Position numbers and translations under genes: made by a program
Assembly: GCF_009846525.1 (NCBI RefSeq)
Contig: NZ_CP024621.1
Coordinates: forward strand, 3,348,001 to 3,412,000
Direction of reading: 5' to 3'
Length of the DNA: 64,000 nt
Origin: Halomonas meridiana
GTDB lineage: Bacteria; Pseudomonadota; Gammaproteobacteria; Pseudomonadales; Halomonadaceae
Shown: piece by piece, positions 1 to 8,770 of the stretch
Position numbering within the stretch: the stretch's first letter is position 1
How the letters are laid out: each line of letters begins with the position of its first letter
Notes under the pieces: model-generated
Database searches by the model: none
Seen by the model: the letters and a program-made list of their open reading frames with translations, nothing else
Told to the model about the DNA's origin: nothing

Positions 1-560
1 CCATTTCCTGGGCGGCGCAGCAAGGCTGGACGCCCGCCACCGGCGGCAACTTTTCTGCCCGTACCGAGGCGGGCTATTTAGTCACCGCCTCCGGGCGGGA
101 TAAAACCCGTATCCAGGCGGATGACCTGCTGCTGTGTGACCTGGAAGGCCGCGTGCTGGAAGGCAACGGCAAACCCAGCGCCGAAAGTGACCTACACGCC
201 GCGCTGTACCGGCTAGACCCCAGCATTCACTGCGTGCTGCACACCCATACCGTCGCCAGCACCGTGCTGTCGCGGCGCTTTCCCGAAGGCATTGAGCTAA
301 GCGGCTTTGAGATGCAAAAAGCGTTGGCGGGTAACGTGACGCATGATGCGACGATTCTTTTGCCGGTGGTGCCCAACTCCCAGGATATGGAGGAGTTAGC
401 CGAGCATGTTCGCCAAGGCTGGCCGATGCCCTGGGGCTTTTTGGTCGCGGGCCACGGTATTTACGCCGTGGGCGACAGCATTGCCAGCTGCCGCCGCCAC
501 CTGGAAGCAATCGAATTCTTACTTGCCTGTGTACTGGAAGAGAGCCGGTGGTCCCAATGA
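1..560 (+). CDS. mtnB: Methylthioribulose-1-phosphate dehydratase (5' end outside window)
   Basis: Catalyses dehydration of 5-methylthioribulose-1-phosphate to the diketo intermediate of methionine salvage; cytosolic, zinc-dependent, class II aldolase fold. The frame is open from base 3, before any start codon, so the N-terminus lies upstream of the window. The visible part begins with the family's typical [13 protein letters not shown] segment and contains the zinc-binding histidine pair in VLHTHTVAS. The stop overlaps the mtnC start in an ATGA junction at 557-560, so the two are translationally coupled. Recognition rests on these motifs and on the mtnC and mtnD neighbours. Confidence 0.95.
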   Translation, partial: ISWAAQQGWTPATGGNFSARTEAGYLVTASGRDKTRIQADDLLLCDLEGRVLEGNGKPSAESDLHAALYRLDPSIHCVLHTHTVASTVLSRRFPEGIELSGFEMQKALAGNVTHDATILLPVVPNSQDMEELAEHVRQGWPMPWGFLVAGHGIYAVGDSIASCRRHLEAIEFLLACVLEESRWSQ

Positions 561-1243
561 GTAACCCAACCGTTCGCGCCATCGTGACCGATATCGAAGG
601 TACCACCACCGATATCCACTTCGTTCACAAAGTGCTGTTCCCCTATGCCTACGCCAAGCTGCCTGACTTTCTGCGTGAGAATGCAGAAGCACCGGCGGTG
701 GCCGAGCAGATTGATGCCGTGCGCCATGAGATGCAGGACGCCGACGCCACACTGGAAGCGGTGATTGCCACCCTGCTGCACTGGATCGACACCGACCAGA
801 AAGTGACGCCACTCAAAGCCCTGCAGGGCATGGTGTGGGCCGACGGCTACCAGCGCGGCGACTTCACCGGCCATTTATACGCGGATGTTGCTCCGGCGCT
901 GCGCCAGTGGCAGGCCGCAGGCGTGGCGCTCTATGTGTACTCGTCAGGCTCGGTGCAGGCGCAGAAGCTGCTGTTTGGCTACAGCGACGAGGGTGATTTG
1001 ACCCCGCTGTTCAGCGGCTACTTCGACACGCACATTGGCCATAAGCGCGAGGCCATGGCCTATCAGCGCATTATCGAGGCGCTCGATCTACCTGCAGAGT
1101 CGATACTGTTCCTGTCGGATGTGGTCGAAGAGCTGGATGCGGCCAAGCAGGCGGGTATGCAAACCCTGCAGCTCGTGCGCGAAGGTACTCAGGCAGGTAC
1201 TGTACACGCCTGTGTCGAAAGCTTTGCCGACATTGCCCTTTAA
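557..1243 (+). CDS. mtnC: Enolase-phosphatase E1
   Basis: Bifunctional HAD-superfamily enzyme that enolises and dephosphorylates 2,3-diketo-5-methylthiopentyl-1-phosphate to the acireductone in methionine salvage. The 228-residue protein has the DIEGTT nucleophile motif (Asp12 and Glu14) followed by [14 protein letters not shown], motif II in [16 protein letters not shown], and motif III/IV in [14 protein letters not shown]. The ATG at 557 is chosen over an in-frame GTG at 548 because it lies in the ATGA junction with mtnB and gives the usual [17 protein letters not shown] start. Length is typical for the family. Confidence 0.96.
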   Translation: MSNPTVRAIVTDIEGTTTDIHFVHKVLFPYAYAKLPDFLRENAEAPAVAEQIDAVRHEMQDADATLEAVIATLLHWIDTDQKVTPLKALQGMVWADGYQRGDFTGHLYADVAPALRQWQAAGVALYVYSSGSVQAQKLLFGYSDEGDLTPLFSGYFDTHIGHKREAMAYQRIIEALDLPAESILFLSDVVEELDAAKQAGMQTLQLVREGTQAGTVHACVESFADIAL

Positions 1244-1280
1244 CGGCTACGTTCACCCCTTACCTCTTAGGAGCGTCTTT

Positions 1281-1829
1281 ATGTCCCAACTGAAAGTCTT
1301 TGCCGATCAACATCCTAATGATGCGCTGCTGGACACCACGGACGGCGAACAAATTGCCGCTGAGCTGAACCGGGTAGGCGTTCTATTTGAGCGCTGGGCA
1401 GCGCCGGGCGAGATTGCCGACGATGCCACCCAGGAGGAGATTCTGGCGCTCTATCAGGAGGACATCGACCGGGTCAAAGCCAAAGGCGGCTACCAAACCG
1501 TCGACGTGCTGCACATGGTGCCCACCCACCCAGACAAAGAGGCGATGCGTCAGAAATTCTTGAACGAGCACCGCCACCATGAAGACGAAGTGCGCTTTTT
1601 CGTGAAGGGCCAGGGGTTGTTCTGCCTGCATATCGACGACAAGGTGTATCAGGTGCTCTGCACCCGCAACGACCTGATCAGCGTGCCTGCCAATACCCCG
1701 CACTGGTTCGATATGGGCCCCGAGCCGGAATTCACCGCGCTGCGCTTCTTCGACAACGTGGAAGGCTGGGTGCCCCACTGGACCGACAGCGATATCGCCG
1801 GGAAGTTTGATCGTTTGGATCAGCTTTAA
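1281..1829 (+). CDS. mtnD: Acireductone dioxygenase
   Basis: Cupin metalloenzyme that oxidises the acireductone from MtnC with O2. The iron form yields the methionine precursor 2-keto-4-methylthiobutyrate and formate. The 182-residue protein shows the full metal site: His97, His99 and Glu103 in NEHRHHEDEV, and His141 in NTPHWFDMG, at the positions known for the Klebsiella enzyme. The start at 1281 follows a TAGGAG ribosome site at about 1268-1273. The gap from mtnC is 37 bp, so it is probably the last gene of an mtnBCD operon. The formate product is notable given the formate dehydrogenase island further along. Confidence 0.97.
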   Translation: MSQLKVFADQHPNDALLDTTDGEQIAAELNRVGVLFERWAAPGEIADDATQEEILALYQEDIDRVKAKGGYQTVDVLHMVPTHPDKEAMRQKFLNEHRHHEDEVRFFVKGQGLFCLHIDDKVYQVLCTRNDLISVPANTPHWFDMGPEPEFTALRFFDNVEGWVPHWTDSDIAGKFDRLDQL

Positions 1830-1837
1830 CGTGTGAA

Positions 1838-1853
1838 GGCGGCTATCGCCGCC
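1838..1853 (+). terminator. Short GC hairpin after mtnD
   Basis: GGCGGC and GCCGCC arms (1838-1843 and 1848-1853) around a TATC loop start 9 bp after the mtnD stop. There is no T-run directly after it, so termination strength is uncertain. Confidence 0.45.
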
Positions 1854-1855
1854 CT

Positions 1856-1967
1856 CGCGGGTGCCTCATTTGCTCGTACCTCGCAAGATTCGTTACGCCG
1901 CGCTACATGGCTTCGCCGAACTCCAGGTGGGGCATTCGTAGCGTGGCGTAAGCGGAGCGCACCCGCG
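1856..1967. repeat. Nested 112-bp intergenic palindrome
   Basis: Outer arms CGCGGGTGC (1856-1864) and GCACCCGCG (1959-1967) are perfect inverted copies. Inside them, 1891-1906 and 1938-1953 match as inverted repeats at 13 of 16 positions. The whole gap between the mtnD and mtnK stops is therefore a cruciform-capable element. It resembles REP/BIME-type extragenic palindromes, but copy number cannot be judged from one window. Confidence 0.6.
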
Positions 1968-1969
1968 AA

Positions 1970-1986
1970 GCACCGCAAAGCGGTGC
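1970..1986. terminator. Hairpin between converging mtnD and mtnK
   Basis: A perfect 7-bp stem GCACCGC/GCGGTGC with an AAA loop lies 22 bp from the mtnK stop. It may terminate transcription from either side. There is no clear T-run on either strand. Confidence 0.4.
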
Positions 1987-2007
1987 CGAAGGTGCCACCT
2001 AAAGTGC

Positions 2008-3270
2008 TTACAGCACTGATTTCTGATTGTATGCCTTGGCTAAAGCCACCAGCGCCTTGAGATCACAGTAAGCTTGCGGCTCCATGATTAGCGCTTGGCC
2101 CATCAGCACGTTGCGTGCTTCCAGCTTGGCGCGCAGGGCGGTGTCTTCGATCTCTTCGAAGTCGGCGTTGTGGGCCAGCGACAGTACGCGGCGGTGCATT
2201 TCGATGCCGCAGTAGGCCAGCGCATCTTCACGGATTTCTTCCAGCAGCGCGTCACAGGCGTCGTCGGCGCTGTTGCCCTGCTCTTCAAATAGCGACCTGG
2301 GGAACAGAATACCGGTGCGCTCGGTTTGCCAGAGGTGGCGAAACTCCTCATCGAAGCGGGTAAAGCAATCGGTGATCACTTCTAAAATCCACGATTGATA
2401 GGCATCAAGATCGCTCGCTGCACGGTGGGCGGGCTGGCTAAAGTAGGCCATGAAGAAGTTGGCTACCGCCATGCCCAAGTCGAACGCCATGGGGCCGTAT
2501 TGAGAAAATTCAGGGTCGATGACGCGCACGCTGGTGTCGGTGGCCATGATGGAGCCAGAGTGCAGGTCGCCGTGCAGCATGGTCTCGGTGTTGGCGGTGA
2601 ACTTCATCAGCAGCCGCTGCACCTTGGCTTTCAGGCGCGCGTTGCGGCGCAGCTCGTCCACCACGGGCGATAGCTCGGGGGTGTGGCGGTTCATCTCCGC
2701 GCCGTAGTAGGGGTCGGTAAACACCAGCGATTCGGTGATCGCCGGAATCGCCACGTTGCCAGAGAACAACCCGACATCAGCTTTCTTATCCGGGCTTGCC
2801 ATGGAAAGCTCAGAGCCGCGAAACGCCGTGCGCGCACAGAACTCACCCAGAGTAGCGCCCAACTCCGCCACGCGTTCGCCGCTGATCAGCTTGCGCCGCA
2901 GAATGATATGGGGGTGCAGGTACTCCATCACGATCAATGCCTGGGGCTTGTCGAAGTAGTACACCTCGGGGGCCACGCCGGGCGCCCGCGTGGCTTGACG
3001 CACCAGCGCGTAATATTCGAAATGGGCGCGATAGAGCGGCAGCGGCCAGCTCTCGCCCACCATGCGCACATAGGGCAGCGCCTGCTTGACCACCACGCTG
3101 CCGGTGCTGCCCGTCACGATGAATACCAAGTTGAGGTTGCCATCGCCCACTTCACGGATGTGCCACTCGGCGGGGTTGCCGCCCACGCGGCTGGCGACGG
3201 CCTCCACACCGCCTAGCCGCTGGCCAAGGGTATCCACTCCCAACGCTTGATAGCTCTGCTCGTCTGTCAC
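2008..3270 (-). CDS. mtnK: 5-methylthioribose kinase
   Basis: ATP-dependent kinase that phosphorylates 5-methylthioribose at C1, feeding the salvage pathway upstream of MtnA and MtnB. The 420-residue protein has the choline/aminoglycoside kinase-like fold, with the catalytic loop in MLHGDLHSGSIMA and the metal-binding aspartate in VIDPEFSQYGPMAFDLG. A GTG start at 3270 is preferred over the upstream in-frame ATG at 3339. It is preceded by TGAGGA at good spacing, and the longer form would add 23 residues not expected for the family. It converges on mtnBCD; mtnA is not in the window. Confidence 0.92.
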   Translation of the reverse strand: MTDEQSYQALGVDTLGQRLGGVEAVASRVGGNPAEWHIREVGDGNLNLVFIVTGSTGSVVVKQALPYVRMVGESWPLPLYRAHFEYYALVRQATRAPGVAPEVYYFDKPQALIVMEYLHPHIILRRKLISGERVAELGATLGEFCARTAFRGSELSMASPDKKADVGLFSGNVAIPAITESLVFTDPYYGAEMNRHTPELSPVVDELRRNARLKAKVQRLLMKFTANTETMLHGDLHSGSIMATDTSVRVIDPEFSQYGPMAFDLGMAVANFFMAYFSQPAHRAASDLDAYQSWILEVITDCFTRFDEEFRHLWQTERTGILFPRSLFEEQGNSADDACDALLEEIREDALAYCGIEMHRRVLSLAHNADFEEIEDTALRAKLEARNVLMGQALIMEPQAYCDLKALVALAKAYNQKSVL

Positions 3271-3424
3271 CGATGATTCCTCACACAAAATGGATGTGTG
3301 TTTGTCATACCCAGTAATGGTTGTCAAATTCGCTTCCACCTCTGGCCACGTAAAGCCTCATAACGCGGGAAATGTTAAACAATGCAACGCCTATGGATAA
3401 CTCTTGTAGCAGATTTATAGTAAT

Positions 3425-3445
3425 ACCTGACTAACCCAATCAGGT
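3425..3445 (+). promoter_or_regulatory. Dyad overlapping the ribosome site of the Aer-like gene
   Basis: ACCTGA (3425-3430) and TCAGGT (3440-3445) are perfect inverted arms around a 9-nt loop. The only Shine-Dalgarno-like bases (AGG) of the next gene sit in the right arm, 9 bp before its ATG. It could be an RNA hairpin masking the ribosome site or a protein-binding dyad. Confidence 0.3.
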
Positions 3446-3453
3446 ACTCCATC

Positions 3454-5133
3454 ATGAAAAACAATGGCCCAGTGACCCAGGTGGAACACCCTCTACGCGA
3501 AGATGATGTGCTGATTTCTAAAACCGATAACAGCAGCTACATCGCCTACGCGAACCATCGCTTTGTCGAGATCAGCGGCTTCGAGTATGAAGAACTGGTG
3601 GGTTCACCCCACAATATGGTGCGCCATCCAGACATGCCCGCGCCCGTGTTTGCCGATATGTGGAACGACCTTAAAGCGGGCCAGTACTGGAGCGGATTGG
3701 TCAAAAACCGTCGAAAAAACGGCGACCATTATTGGGTAAGGGCGAACGTGGTGCCGATTCGGGAAAATAACCAAGTGACCGGCTTTGTGTCGATCCGCGT
3801 CAAACCCTCCCAGGCAGAAGTCGACAACGCCGAGCATATCTACCGCGATATCCGTGAAAACCAGGGGCGCTTTACGGTCAAGCATGGCGAAGTCATGGCC
3901 CGCAACCCGCTCAAACGGCTGGTCAGCGCTACTTGGTGGGCCCCTCGGCTCGCCAACGTCGCTGGCGTGCTGTTTACCTTGGCGGCCACTGGCGCGTTAA
4001 TGCTGGCTAGCGCTTGGTGGCTGAGCAGTCAGGTCACAAGCGGTGTGCTGGCTCCGCTGCTCGCGATGATCTTTGTCACCGGCTTACTGCTCAGCGTCTA
4101 CCAGTGGCGCCAGGCGCGCCGACTGCGTCGTTTCCTGCACAAAGCCAACGACTTCGCACTGCAAATCGCCGCCGGTGACTTGAATGCGCAGGTGCCCACC
4201 GTGGGCAATGCCGCCATGGATAACACACTGGCAACCATGAACTTCATGCGCCGCTCGCTGGACGCGCTGATTGGCGACCTGGATCAGCGCATCGCGCAAG
4301 TCATGCCCTCGGTGGAAGAGCTTTCCCGCCATAACCAAGCCATGGGCAACCGAGTCGACCAGCAAGCATCTGCCGTGCAGCAAACCGCCGCCAGCGCGGA
4401 GCAAATCGCCTCTACCGTGCGCCAAAGTTCAGATAACGCCCAGCTTGCCAGCCAGGCCTCGGTGGGGAACGTCAGCGAAGTCGACAACGCGGTGGCGATT
4501 ATGCGTGAACTGGCCGATGCGATGGAGGGCATCACCGCGACTTCTCAAGACATGGCGGGCATCGTCAAAACGATCGATAACATTGCCTTCCAAACCAACA
4601 TCTTGGCGCTGAATGCTTCCGTAGAAGCGGCCCGAGCCGGTGAGCATGGCCGAGGCTTTGCGGTGGTCGCTGAAGAGGTACGACGCTTGGCACGCCAATC
4701 CGCTGAGGCCGCCCATCAAGTACAAACGCTGATCGAGACCGCTCGCCAGCGTATTGAAGCCGGACAGCATAAAGCCGGTTCAGCGGGCGATGCCATGGGG
4801 CGCATTCGCCAAGCCAGCCATAACGTGAACGACTTGATGGAAGAGATTCGTGCGGCTGCTCGGGAGCAGAGCGAGGGCATCGCGCAGATCAGTCAGGCCA
4901 TTTCGCAGATCGACCGGGGCACCCAAGAGAGTGCGGCCAGCATGGACGCGTATCTGAACGCCGTCGACGTTCTCTCTCGCGAGGTCAATCACCTGGCGCA
5001 CAGTGCCCATGCCTTTATGCCGGTCACGAATGCGATGGCTCCCACACCCGCGCTTCCTCAACCCGCCAACAATGTGTACCGACTCCCCGTGGCTGAAAAA
5101 CCGCGCGCCTTCCCCCGAGCAAAAGCCGTGTAA
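3454..5133 (+). CDS. Aer-like PAS-containing methyl-accepting chemotaxis protein
   Basis: Chemoreceptor probably sensing redox or oxygen through an N-terminal cytosolic PAS domain (about residues 15-130), as in E. coli Aer. The segment [15 protein letters not shown] followed by [19 protein letters not shown] is diagnostic of that PAS subtype. Two hydrophobic stretches lie at about 165-215, with no periplasmic domain between them. A HAMP-like linker follows, then the MCP signalling domain with its hairpin tip near [37 protein letters not shown]. No adaptor or kinase gene adjoins it, so it likely feeds the main flagellar chemotaxis pathway elsewhere. FAD binding is inferred from the family. Confidence 0.88.
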   Translation: MKNNGPVTQVEHPLREDDVLISKTDNSSYIAYANHRFVEISGFEYEELVGSPHNMVRHPDMPAPVFADMWNDLKAGQYWSGLVKNRRKNGDHYWVRANVVPIRENNQVTGFVSIRVKPSQAEVDNAEHIYRDIRENQGRFTVKHGEVMARNPLKRLVSATWWAPRLANVAGVLFTLAATGALMLASAWWLSSQVTSGVLAPLLAMIFVTGLLLSVYQWRQARRLRRFLHKANDFALQIAAGDLNAQVPTVGNAAMDNTLATMNFMRRSLDALIGDLDQRIAQVMPSVEELSRHNQAMGNRVDQQASAVQQTAASAEQIASTVRQSSDNAQLASQASVGNVSEVDNAVAIMRELADAMEGITATSQDMAGIVKTIDNIAFQTNILALNASVEAARAGEHGRGFAVVAEEVRRLARQSAEAAHQVQTLIETARQRIEAGQHKAGSAGDAMGRIRQASHNVNDLMEEIRAAAREQSEGIAQISQAISQIDRGTQESAASMDAYLNAVDVLSREVNHLAHSAHAFMPVTNAMAPTPALPQPANNVYRLPVAEKPRAFPRAKAV

Positions 5134-5140
5134 CTCTGCG

Positions 5141-5166
5141 CTGCGGGTGGCATTTGCCACCCGCAG
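5141..5166. terminator. Bidirectional terminator hairpin
   Basis: Perfect 11-bp stem CTGCGGGTGGC/GCCACCCGCAG with an ATTT loop between the converging chemoreceptor and LysR genes, 8 bp after the chemoreceptor stop. Confidence 0.7.
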
Positions 5167-5175
5167 TGGTTTACC

Positions 5176-6108
5176 TCAAGCGCCATCCCAGTAGGGAACG
5201 TCGCCAATCGTGCTCTCTAGATAGGCCATGAATACCGACACCTTCGATGAGCGCAGGCGGTTTTCAGGATAAATAGCGTAGATGTTGTCCAGATAGCCAT
5301 CTTCAGACGCTTCCCACTGCGTTAGTAACGGCACTAACGTTTGCTGGCGCAGTGGCTCGAAGAGTAGCCACGAGGGAAACATCACCACGCCCTGCCCCGC
5401 CATCGCCGCTTCCACTAGGCTTTCAGCATTATTAGCGACCAAATTCCCCGACAAAGCGTAACGCACCGCCCGTGGTGCGTGGCGTTCCTGGAAGTACCAT
5501 AGCTGCGTTCCCTTGCTGCCTTTATACAGCAGGCAATTATGTTGGCTGAGTTCCTCTGGCGACGCAGGCGCGCCGTGTGTTGCCAGATAATCCGGCGACG
5601 CGCAGACGATAAAACGCTGCCGGGCGATGCTGCGGGCCACCAAGCTTGAATCCGCGAGCGTCCCCACGCGAATCACTACATCAGCCCCCTCTTGCACCGG
5701 ATCGATAAAACGATCTTCCAGCGTTAAATCCACCTGAATGTCCGGGTATTGCTGCTGAAACCGCGCCAAATGCGGGGCGATATGGCGTCGCCCGTAGGCC
5801 ACGGGCGCGTTGATGCGCAGCACGCCTTGAGGATGCTGCGCGCCGCCCATCACCTGCTCAGTGGCTAGCTCCAACCGCATCAGCGCATCGCGCACTTCGT
5901 GAAAATAGCGCTCCCCTGCCTCGGTGAGCTTGACCGCACGGGTATGGCGATAGAGCAAGCGTTGCCCCAGCGCCCGCTCCAGGCTAGCGATGTGTCGAGA
6001 GGCCGAAGAGGTAGGCAGCCCGTAGTAACGCGCCGCTTCCGAAAAACTGCCGCTGGCGGCCACGCGCACAAACAGCCGCAGCGCCAAGAGACGAATCGAG
6101 TTGTCCAA
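5176..6108 (-). CDS. LysR-family transcriptional regulator
   Basis: DNA-binding regulator of 310 residues. It has an N-terminal winged helix (about 5-65, with GSFSEAARYYGLPTSSASRHIASLE) and a periplasmic-binding-like effector domain of the CrgA subtype. The start is a TTG at 6108: a TAG stands in the same frame at 6115-6117, so only ATT at 6111 or this TTG can open the usual LALRLFVRVAASGSFS beginning. AAAGGA lies about 10 bp upstream. It is divergent from the YdcZ-like pair, which it probably controls. Confidence 0.88.
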   Translation of the reverse strand: MDNSIRLLALRLFVRVAASGSFSEAARYYGLPTSSASRHIASLERALGQRLLYRHTRAVKLTEAGERYFHEVRDALMRLELATEQVMGGAQHPQGVLRINAPVAYGRRHIAPHLARFQQQYPDIQVDLTLEDRFIDPVQEGADVVIRVGTLADSSLVARSIARQRFIVCASPDYLATHGAPASPEELSQHNCLLYKGSKGTQLWYFQERHAPRAVRYALSGNLVANNAESLVEAAMAGQGVVMFPSWLLFEPLRQQTLVPLLTQWEASEDGYLDNIYAIYPENRLRSSKVSVFMAYLESTIGDVPYWDGA

Positions 6109-6137
6109 AATGCACTAGTCCTTTGCTTTTTTAGCGC

Positions 6138-6148
6138 ATTGTAGCAAT
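6138..6148. promoter_or_regulatory. Small dyad in the LysR/YdcZ intergenic region
   Basis: ATTG-tag-CAAT is a short inverted repeat midway between the LysR start and the first YdcZ gene. LysR proteins bind imperfect dyads in such divergent regions, but this match is short. Confidence 0.25.
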
Positions 6149-6196
6149 AAGGCTTCCTCTTTAGAGTGCTGCCTCTTCATAAGAAGGGAGCAACAC

Positions 6197-6625
6197 ATGC
6201 AACACGCACTGATTCTGCTGGGCGTACTGATCGCCGGTATGGGGTTATCCGTTGAAGCGGGGCTGTTGGGCCCGCTTGGCGAGCAGGTAGGTCACCTTTC
6301 CGCCACGCTCTCCATTTTTATGGTAGGGGCGCTGCTGCTGTCACTGGCGCTGTTGTTTTCGCCCAAGCGCAAGTTGGGTGCGCTGTTCAAACAGCCGCGC
6401 TGGCTGTTAACCGGCGGCGTGTTAGGGCCGATGTACGTCATTATTTTAACGTTGGCCACCCCGCTAGTAGGCGTCGGCATGACCATGGTCGGCATTTTGT
6501 GCGGCCAGGTAGCGGCCAGCTTAGCCATTGACCATTTTGGCTGGCTCGGCAGCGAACGTCGCCAGGTGGATGGCTACCGTTTAGGGGCTCTTGCCATGAT
6601 CCTTGTCGCGCTTTGGTTGATGTAA
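6197..6625 (+). CDS. YdcZ/DUF606-family small membrane transporter
   Basis: A 142-residue, almost wholly hydrophobic protein with four to five transmembrane helices. It belongs to the DUF606 (YdcZ) branch of the drug/metabolite transporter superfamily: single-domain, half-size proteins that often occur as pairs. Recognisable features are GxxLSVEAGLLGPLGEQVG near the N-terminus and LAIDHFGWLG near the C-terminus. A GGGAG ribosome site precedes the ATG. The next gene is a paralogue 13 bp downstream, so the two may form an antiparallel heterodimer. The substrate is unknown. Confidence 0.8.
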   Translation: MQHALILLGVLIAGMGLSVEAGLLGPLGEQVGHLSATLSIFMVGALLLSLALLFSPKRKLGALFKQPRWLLTGGVLGPMYVIILTLATPLVGVGMTMVGILCGQVAASLAIDHFGWLGSERRQVDGYRLGALAMILVALWLM

Positions 6626-6638
6626 TAGGAGAGACACC

Positions 6639-7103
6639 ATGCTTTTACCCATCGTATTTGCTCTACTGCTCGCAGGCGGCGCAGTCTTGGCCGCTCAATC
6701 CTCCATTAACGGCCGTTTAGGTGCTCACACCGGCGTGCTGGAAAGTGCCTGGCTAACGTTTGCCGTGGGTGCCGTGCTGACTTTTTTGCTGATGTTCTTT
6801 TTTGAGCCGTCCCACGAGGCGACTCTGTTTAGCGTGCCCAAGTGGCAGCTCACGGGGGCGCTGTTTGGGGTGGTGTATATGCTCGCGATCGTCTTTGCAG
6901 TGCCCCGTGTTGGTACTGCAGCAGCGACGGTCTCGGTGATTTCCGGCCAGCTGTTGATGAGCTTATTGATCGATCACTTTGGATGGCTCAATAACGCCGA
7001 ACGGGCGCTGGATGGGTCACGCTACGTGGCGATGGTGCTCTTGCTGTTGGCTATTGTATTGATCTACCTAAGCCATCGCCGCTCAGTGCATCCCGTGAGT
7101 TGA
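6639..7103 (+). CDS. YdcZ/DUF606-family small membrane transporter, second of pair
   Basis: A 154-residue paralogue of the preceding gene with the same architecture. It has an N-terminal helix with AAQSSINGRLGAHTGVLESAW, and SLLIDHFGWLNNAERALDGSR near the end, matching LAIDHFGWLG in its partner. A GGAGAG ribosome site lies just upstream. The last 53 bp overlap the 3' end of the convergent diguanylate cyclase gene. Function is presumed export or exchange of a small metabolite together with its partner. Confidence 0.8.
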   Translation: MLLPIVFALLLAGGAVLAAQSSINGRLGAHTGVLESAWLTFAVGAVLTFLLMFFFEPSHEATLFSVPKWQLTGALFGVVYMLAIVFAVPRVGTAAATVSVISGQLLMSLLIDHFGWLNNAERALDGSRYVAMVLLLLAIVLIYLSHRRSVHPVS

Positions 7104-8286
7104 TCATCACCACCCGGTTTCGCCCTTGGCGCTTGGCCTCGTAAAGCGCCTGATCGGCGGCTCGGAATAGCTGCGAAGCGCTCACATCCTCTGTTGGCTG
7201 CAGCACCGCGCCTCCTACGCTAATGGTGACGTTGGCAGGCACTGCACCGCCATGGTGGGGCAACTGCAGCGCCTCCACCGCGTGACGTAACTGCTCGGCT
7301 TGGGCCAGCACCGTCTGATGTGACTGCCCCATGCTTAACACTACAAACTCCTCTCCGCCGAAGCGCGCCACGACGCAGGCGTTGTCCGCGTGGGCACGCA
7401 GCGCGCTGGCGACTTGCTTGAGGCAGTGATCGCCCTGCAAATGGCCGTAGTGGTCGTTATAGGCTTTGAAACAGTCGATATCGATGACCATCAGGCCCAC
7501 CGTGGCGCGCGCTTCCACGGCCTGCTGCCAATAGAGGTTAAACAGGGTATCGAACTGGCGGCGATTGGCTAACTCCGTCAGTGGGTCTGTTAACGACAGT
7601 TTGGACAGCTCCGCGTTACTGCGCAGCGCGTGTCCGGCTCGATGGGTTTCGCGCAGCAACAGCAGGTAGGCCTTGCGTTCGCTGGCTTCTAACCGATAGT
7701 TGGCGATCAGTGTGAAGATCGCTTTGGCACACAGTGTAAAAATCGCGAGCCGTTTGACCTCGACCGGCATCGGCTCATACCCCGCAACGAAGTACACCAT
7801 GATGGCGACGCTCAGAAGTGACGACACCAGCGCATACTGAAAGCGCAGGGAGTAAAGCACATTGCCAACGACCAAAATCAGGCCGAACGAGAAAATATCC
7901 AAATAGGAGTATGGCGACCGAGAGGATATAAAGATCACGCAAGAGGCCACCATGGCCACCACAACGGTGCTCGCCATTAGGGTTTCTCGTGCGCCCCCTG
8001 AGACGCCTTTGTAAATGGCCCACAAGATGGGTAAACCAAAGGGAATGACCACCAACCCTCTTATTAGCACAGAGAGCCAAAATTCATTAGGTCGAAAGCT
8101 ATAGTCATTGATGAGGAACAGACTGTAAATCAGCGCGGCGATCAGACCCGCCACCACCATGTTGCGGTTTCGTTGGGGCTGGGTGTCGCTCTCGAAGCGC
8201 ACCTCTAACTCATCGGCAAAACGCAGTTGCCAGCTGGGCCGCACCAGCTCACGCTCAATGGCGTTGTGAAAGGAGTCACTGGTCAT
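7051..8286 (-). CDS. Membrane-bound diguanylate cyclase (GGDEF)
   Basis: Synthesises cyclic di-GMP from two GTP. The N-terminal half (about residues 35-200) holds several transmembrane helices with little soluble loop, so it is an integral membrane sensor of unknown ligand. The C-terminal GGDEF domain starts at about 250 (LTDPLTELANRRQFD) and carries an intact active site, ARFGGEEFVVL. The RxxD product-inhibition site expected just before the active site is absent. The ATG at 8286 is chosen because GAGG stands just upstream and the longer form lacks a ribosome site. It converges with and overlaps the YdcZ pair. Confidence 0.9.
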   Translation of the reverse strand: MTSDSFHNAIERELVRPSWQLRFADELEVRFESDTQPQRNRNMVVAGLIAALIYSLFLINDYSFRPNEFWLSVLIRGLVVIPFGLPILWAIYKGVSGGARETLMASTVVVAMVASCVIFISSRSPYSYLDIFSFGLILVVGNVLYSLRFQYALVSSLLSVAIMVYFVAGYEPMPVEVKRLAIFTLCAKAIFTLIANYRLEASERKAYLLLLRETHRAGHALRSNAELSKLSLTDPLTELANRRQFDTLFNLYWQQAVEARATVGLMVIDIDCFKAYNDHYGHLQGDHCLKQVASALRAHADNACVVARFGGEEFVVLSMGQSHQTVLAQAEQLRHAVEALQLPHHGGAVPANVTISVGGAVLQPTEDVSASQLFRAADQALYEAKRQGRNRVVMINSRDALSGDGLGRSIQ

Positions 8287-8485
8287 GCATACCTCGTTGA
8301 GTCCCGGCGTCTCTCGACTATCCTGACGGAACAACGTGACGAAGAGACGAAACGCGCACTGACGAGTAGGTAAACGCTTACTACGCTTAACGCGGTTAGG
8401 CTAGCCCCTTTGTGACACACAACCGTCAGAACGATCAACGCTTTCTTCGCGCTATTTCTTTCACCTGACCCGTAACGGAGACCCT

Positions 8486-8770
8486 ATGACGCGTCCCACC
8501 ACCGCCTCTCATCACGACCTGACCTTCACCATGGGGCATGAGGAGCTGGTGATTCACCGCCGCTACGAAGTGCTCAGTATTCTCAACGATTTCATGCTGG
8601 GACTGTGGTTTGCCATTGGCAGCGTCTGCTTCTTTTATGACGGCACCGTCAAAACCATCGGCGTCTGGCTATTCGTGATTGGCAGCCTGCAACTGCTGAT
8701 GCGCCCAGCCATCCGCCTGCATCGCTACATCTATTTCAAGCGGCTGCCGGACGAGCAGCACGATGCCTAA
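8486..8770 (+). CDS. YrhK-like small membrane protein
   Basis: A 94-residue protein with two hydrophobic helices (about 32-52 and 60-77) and charged ends. It matches the YrhK domain pattern, with RRYEVLSILNDFMLGLWFAIGSVCFF followed by GVWLFVIGSLQLLMRPAIRLHRYIYF. The function of the family is unknown. An ACGGAG ribosome site precedes the ATG. Its last 4 bp overlap the stop of the convergent DeoR gene. Confidence 0.7.
   Translation: MTRPTTASHHDLTFTMGHEELVIHRRYEVLSILNDFMLGLWFAIGSVCFFYDGTVKTIGVWLFVIGSLQLLMRPAIRLHRYIYFKRLPDEQHDA

Noticed and set aside
3360..3453. Sigma-28 promoter ahead of the Aer-like gene
   Set aside because: GCCTATGGATAA is only loosely like the GCCGATAA -10 element and no matching -35 lies at the right distance.
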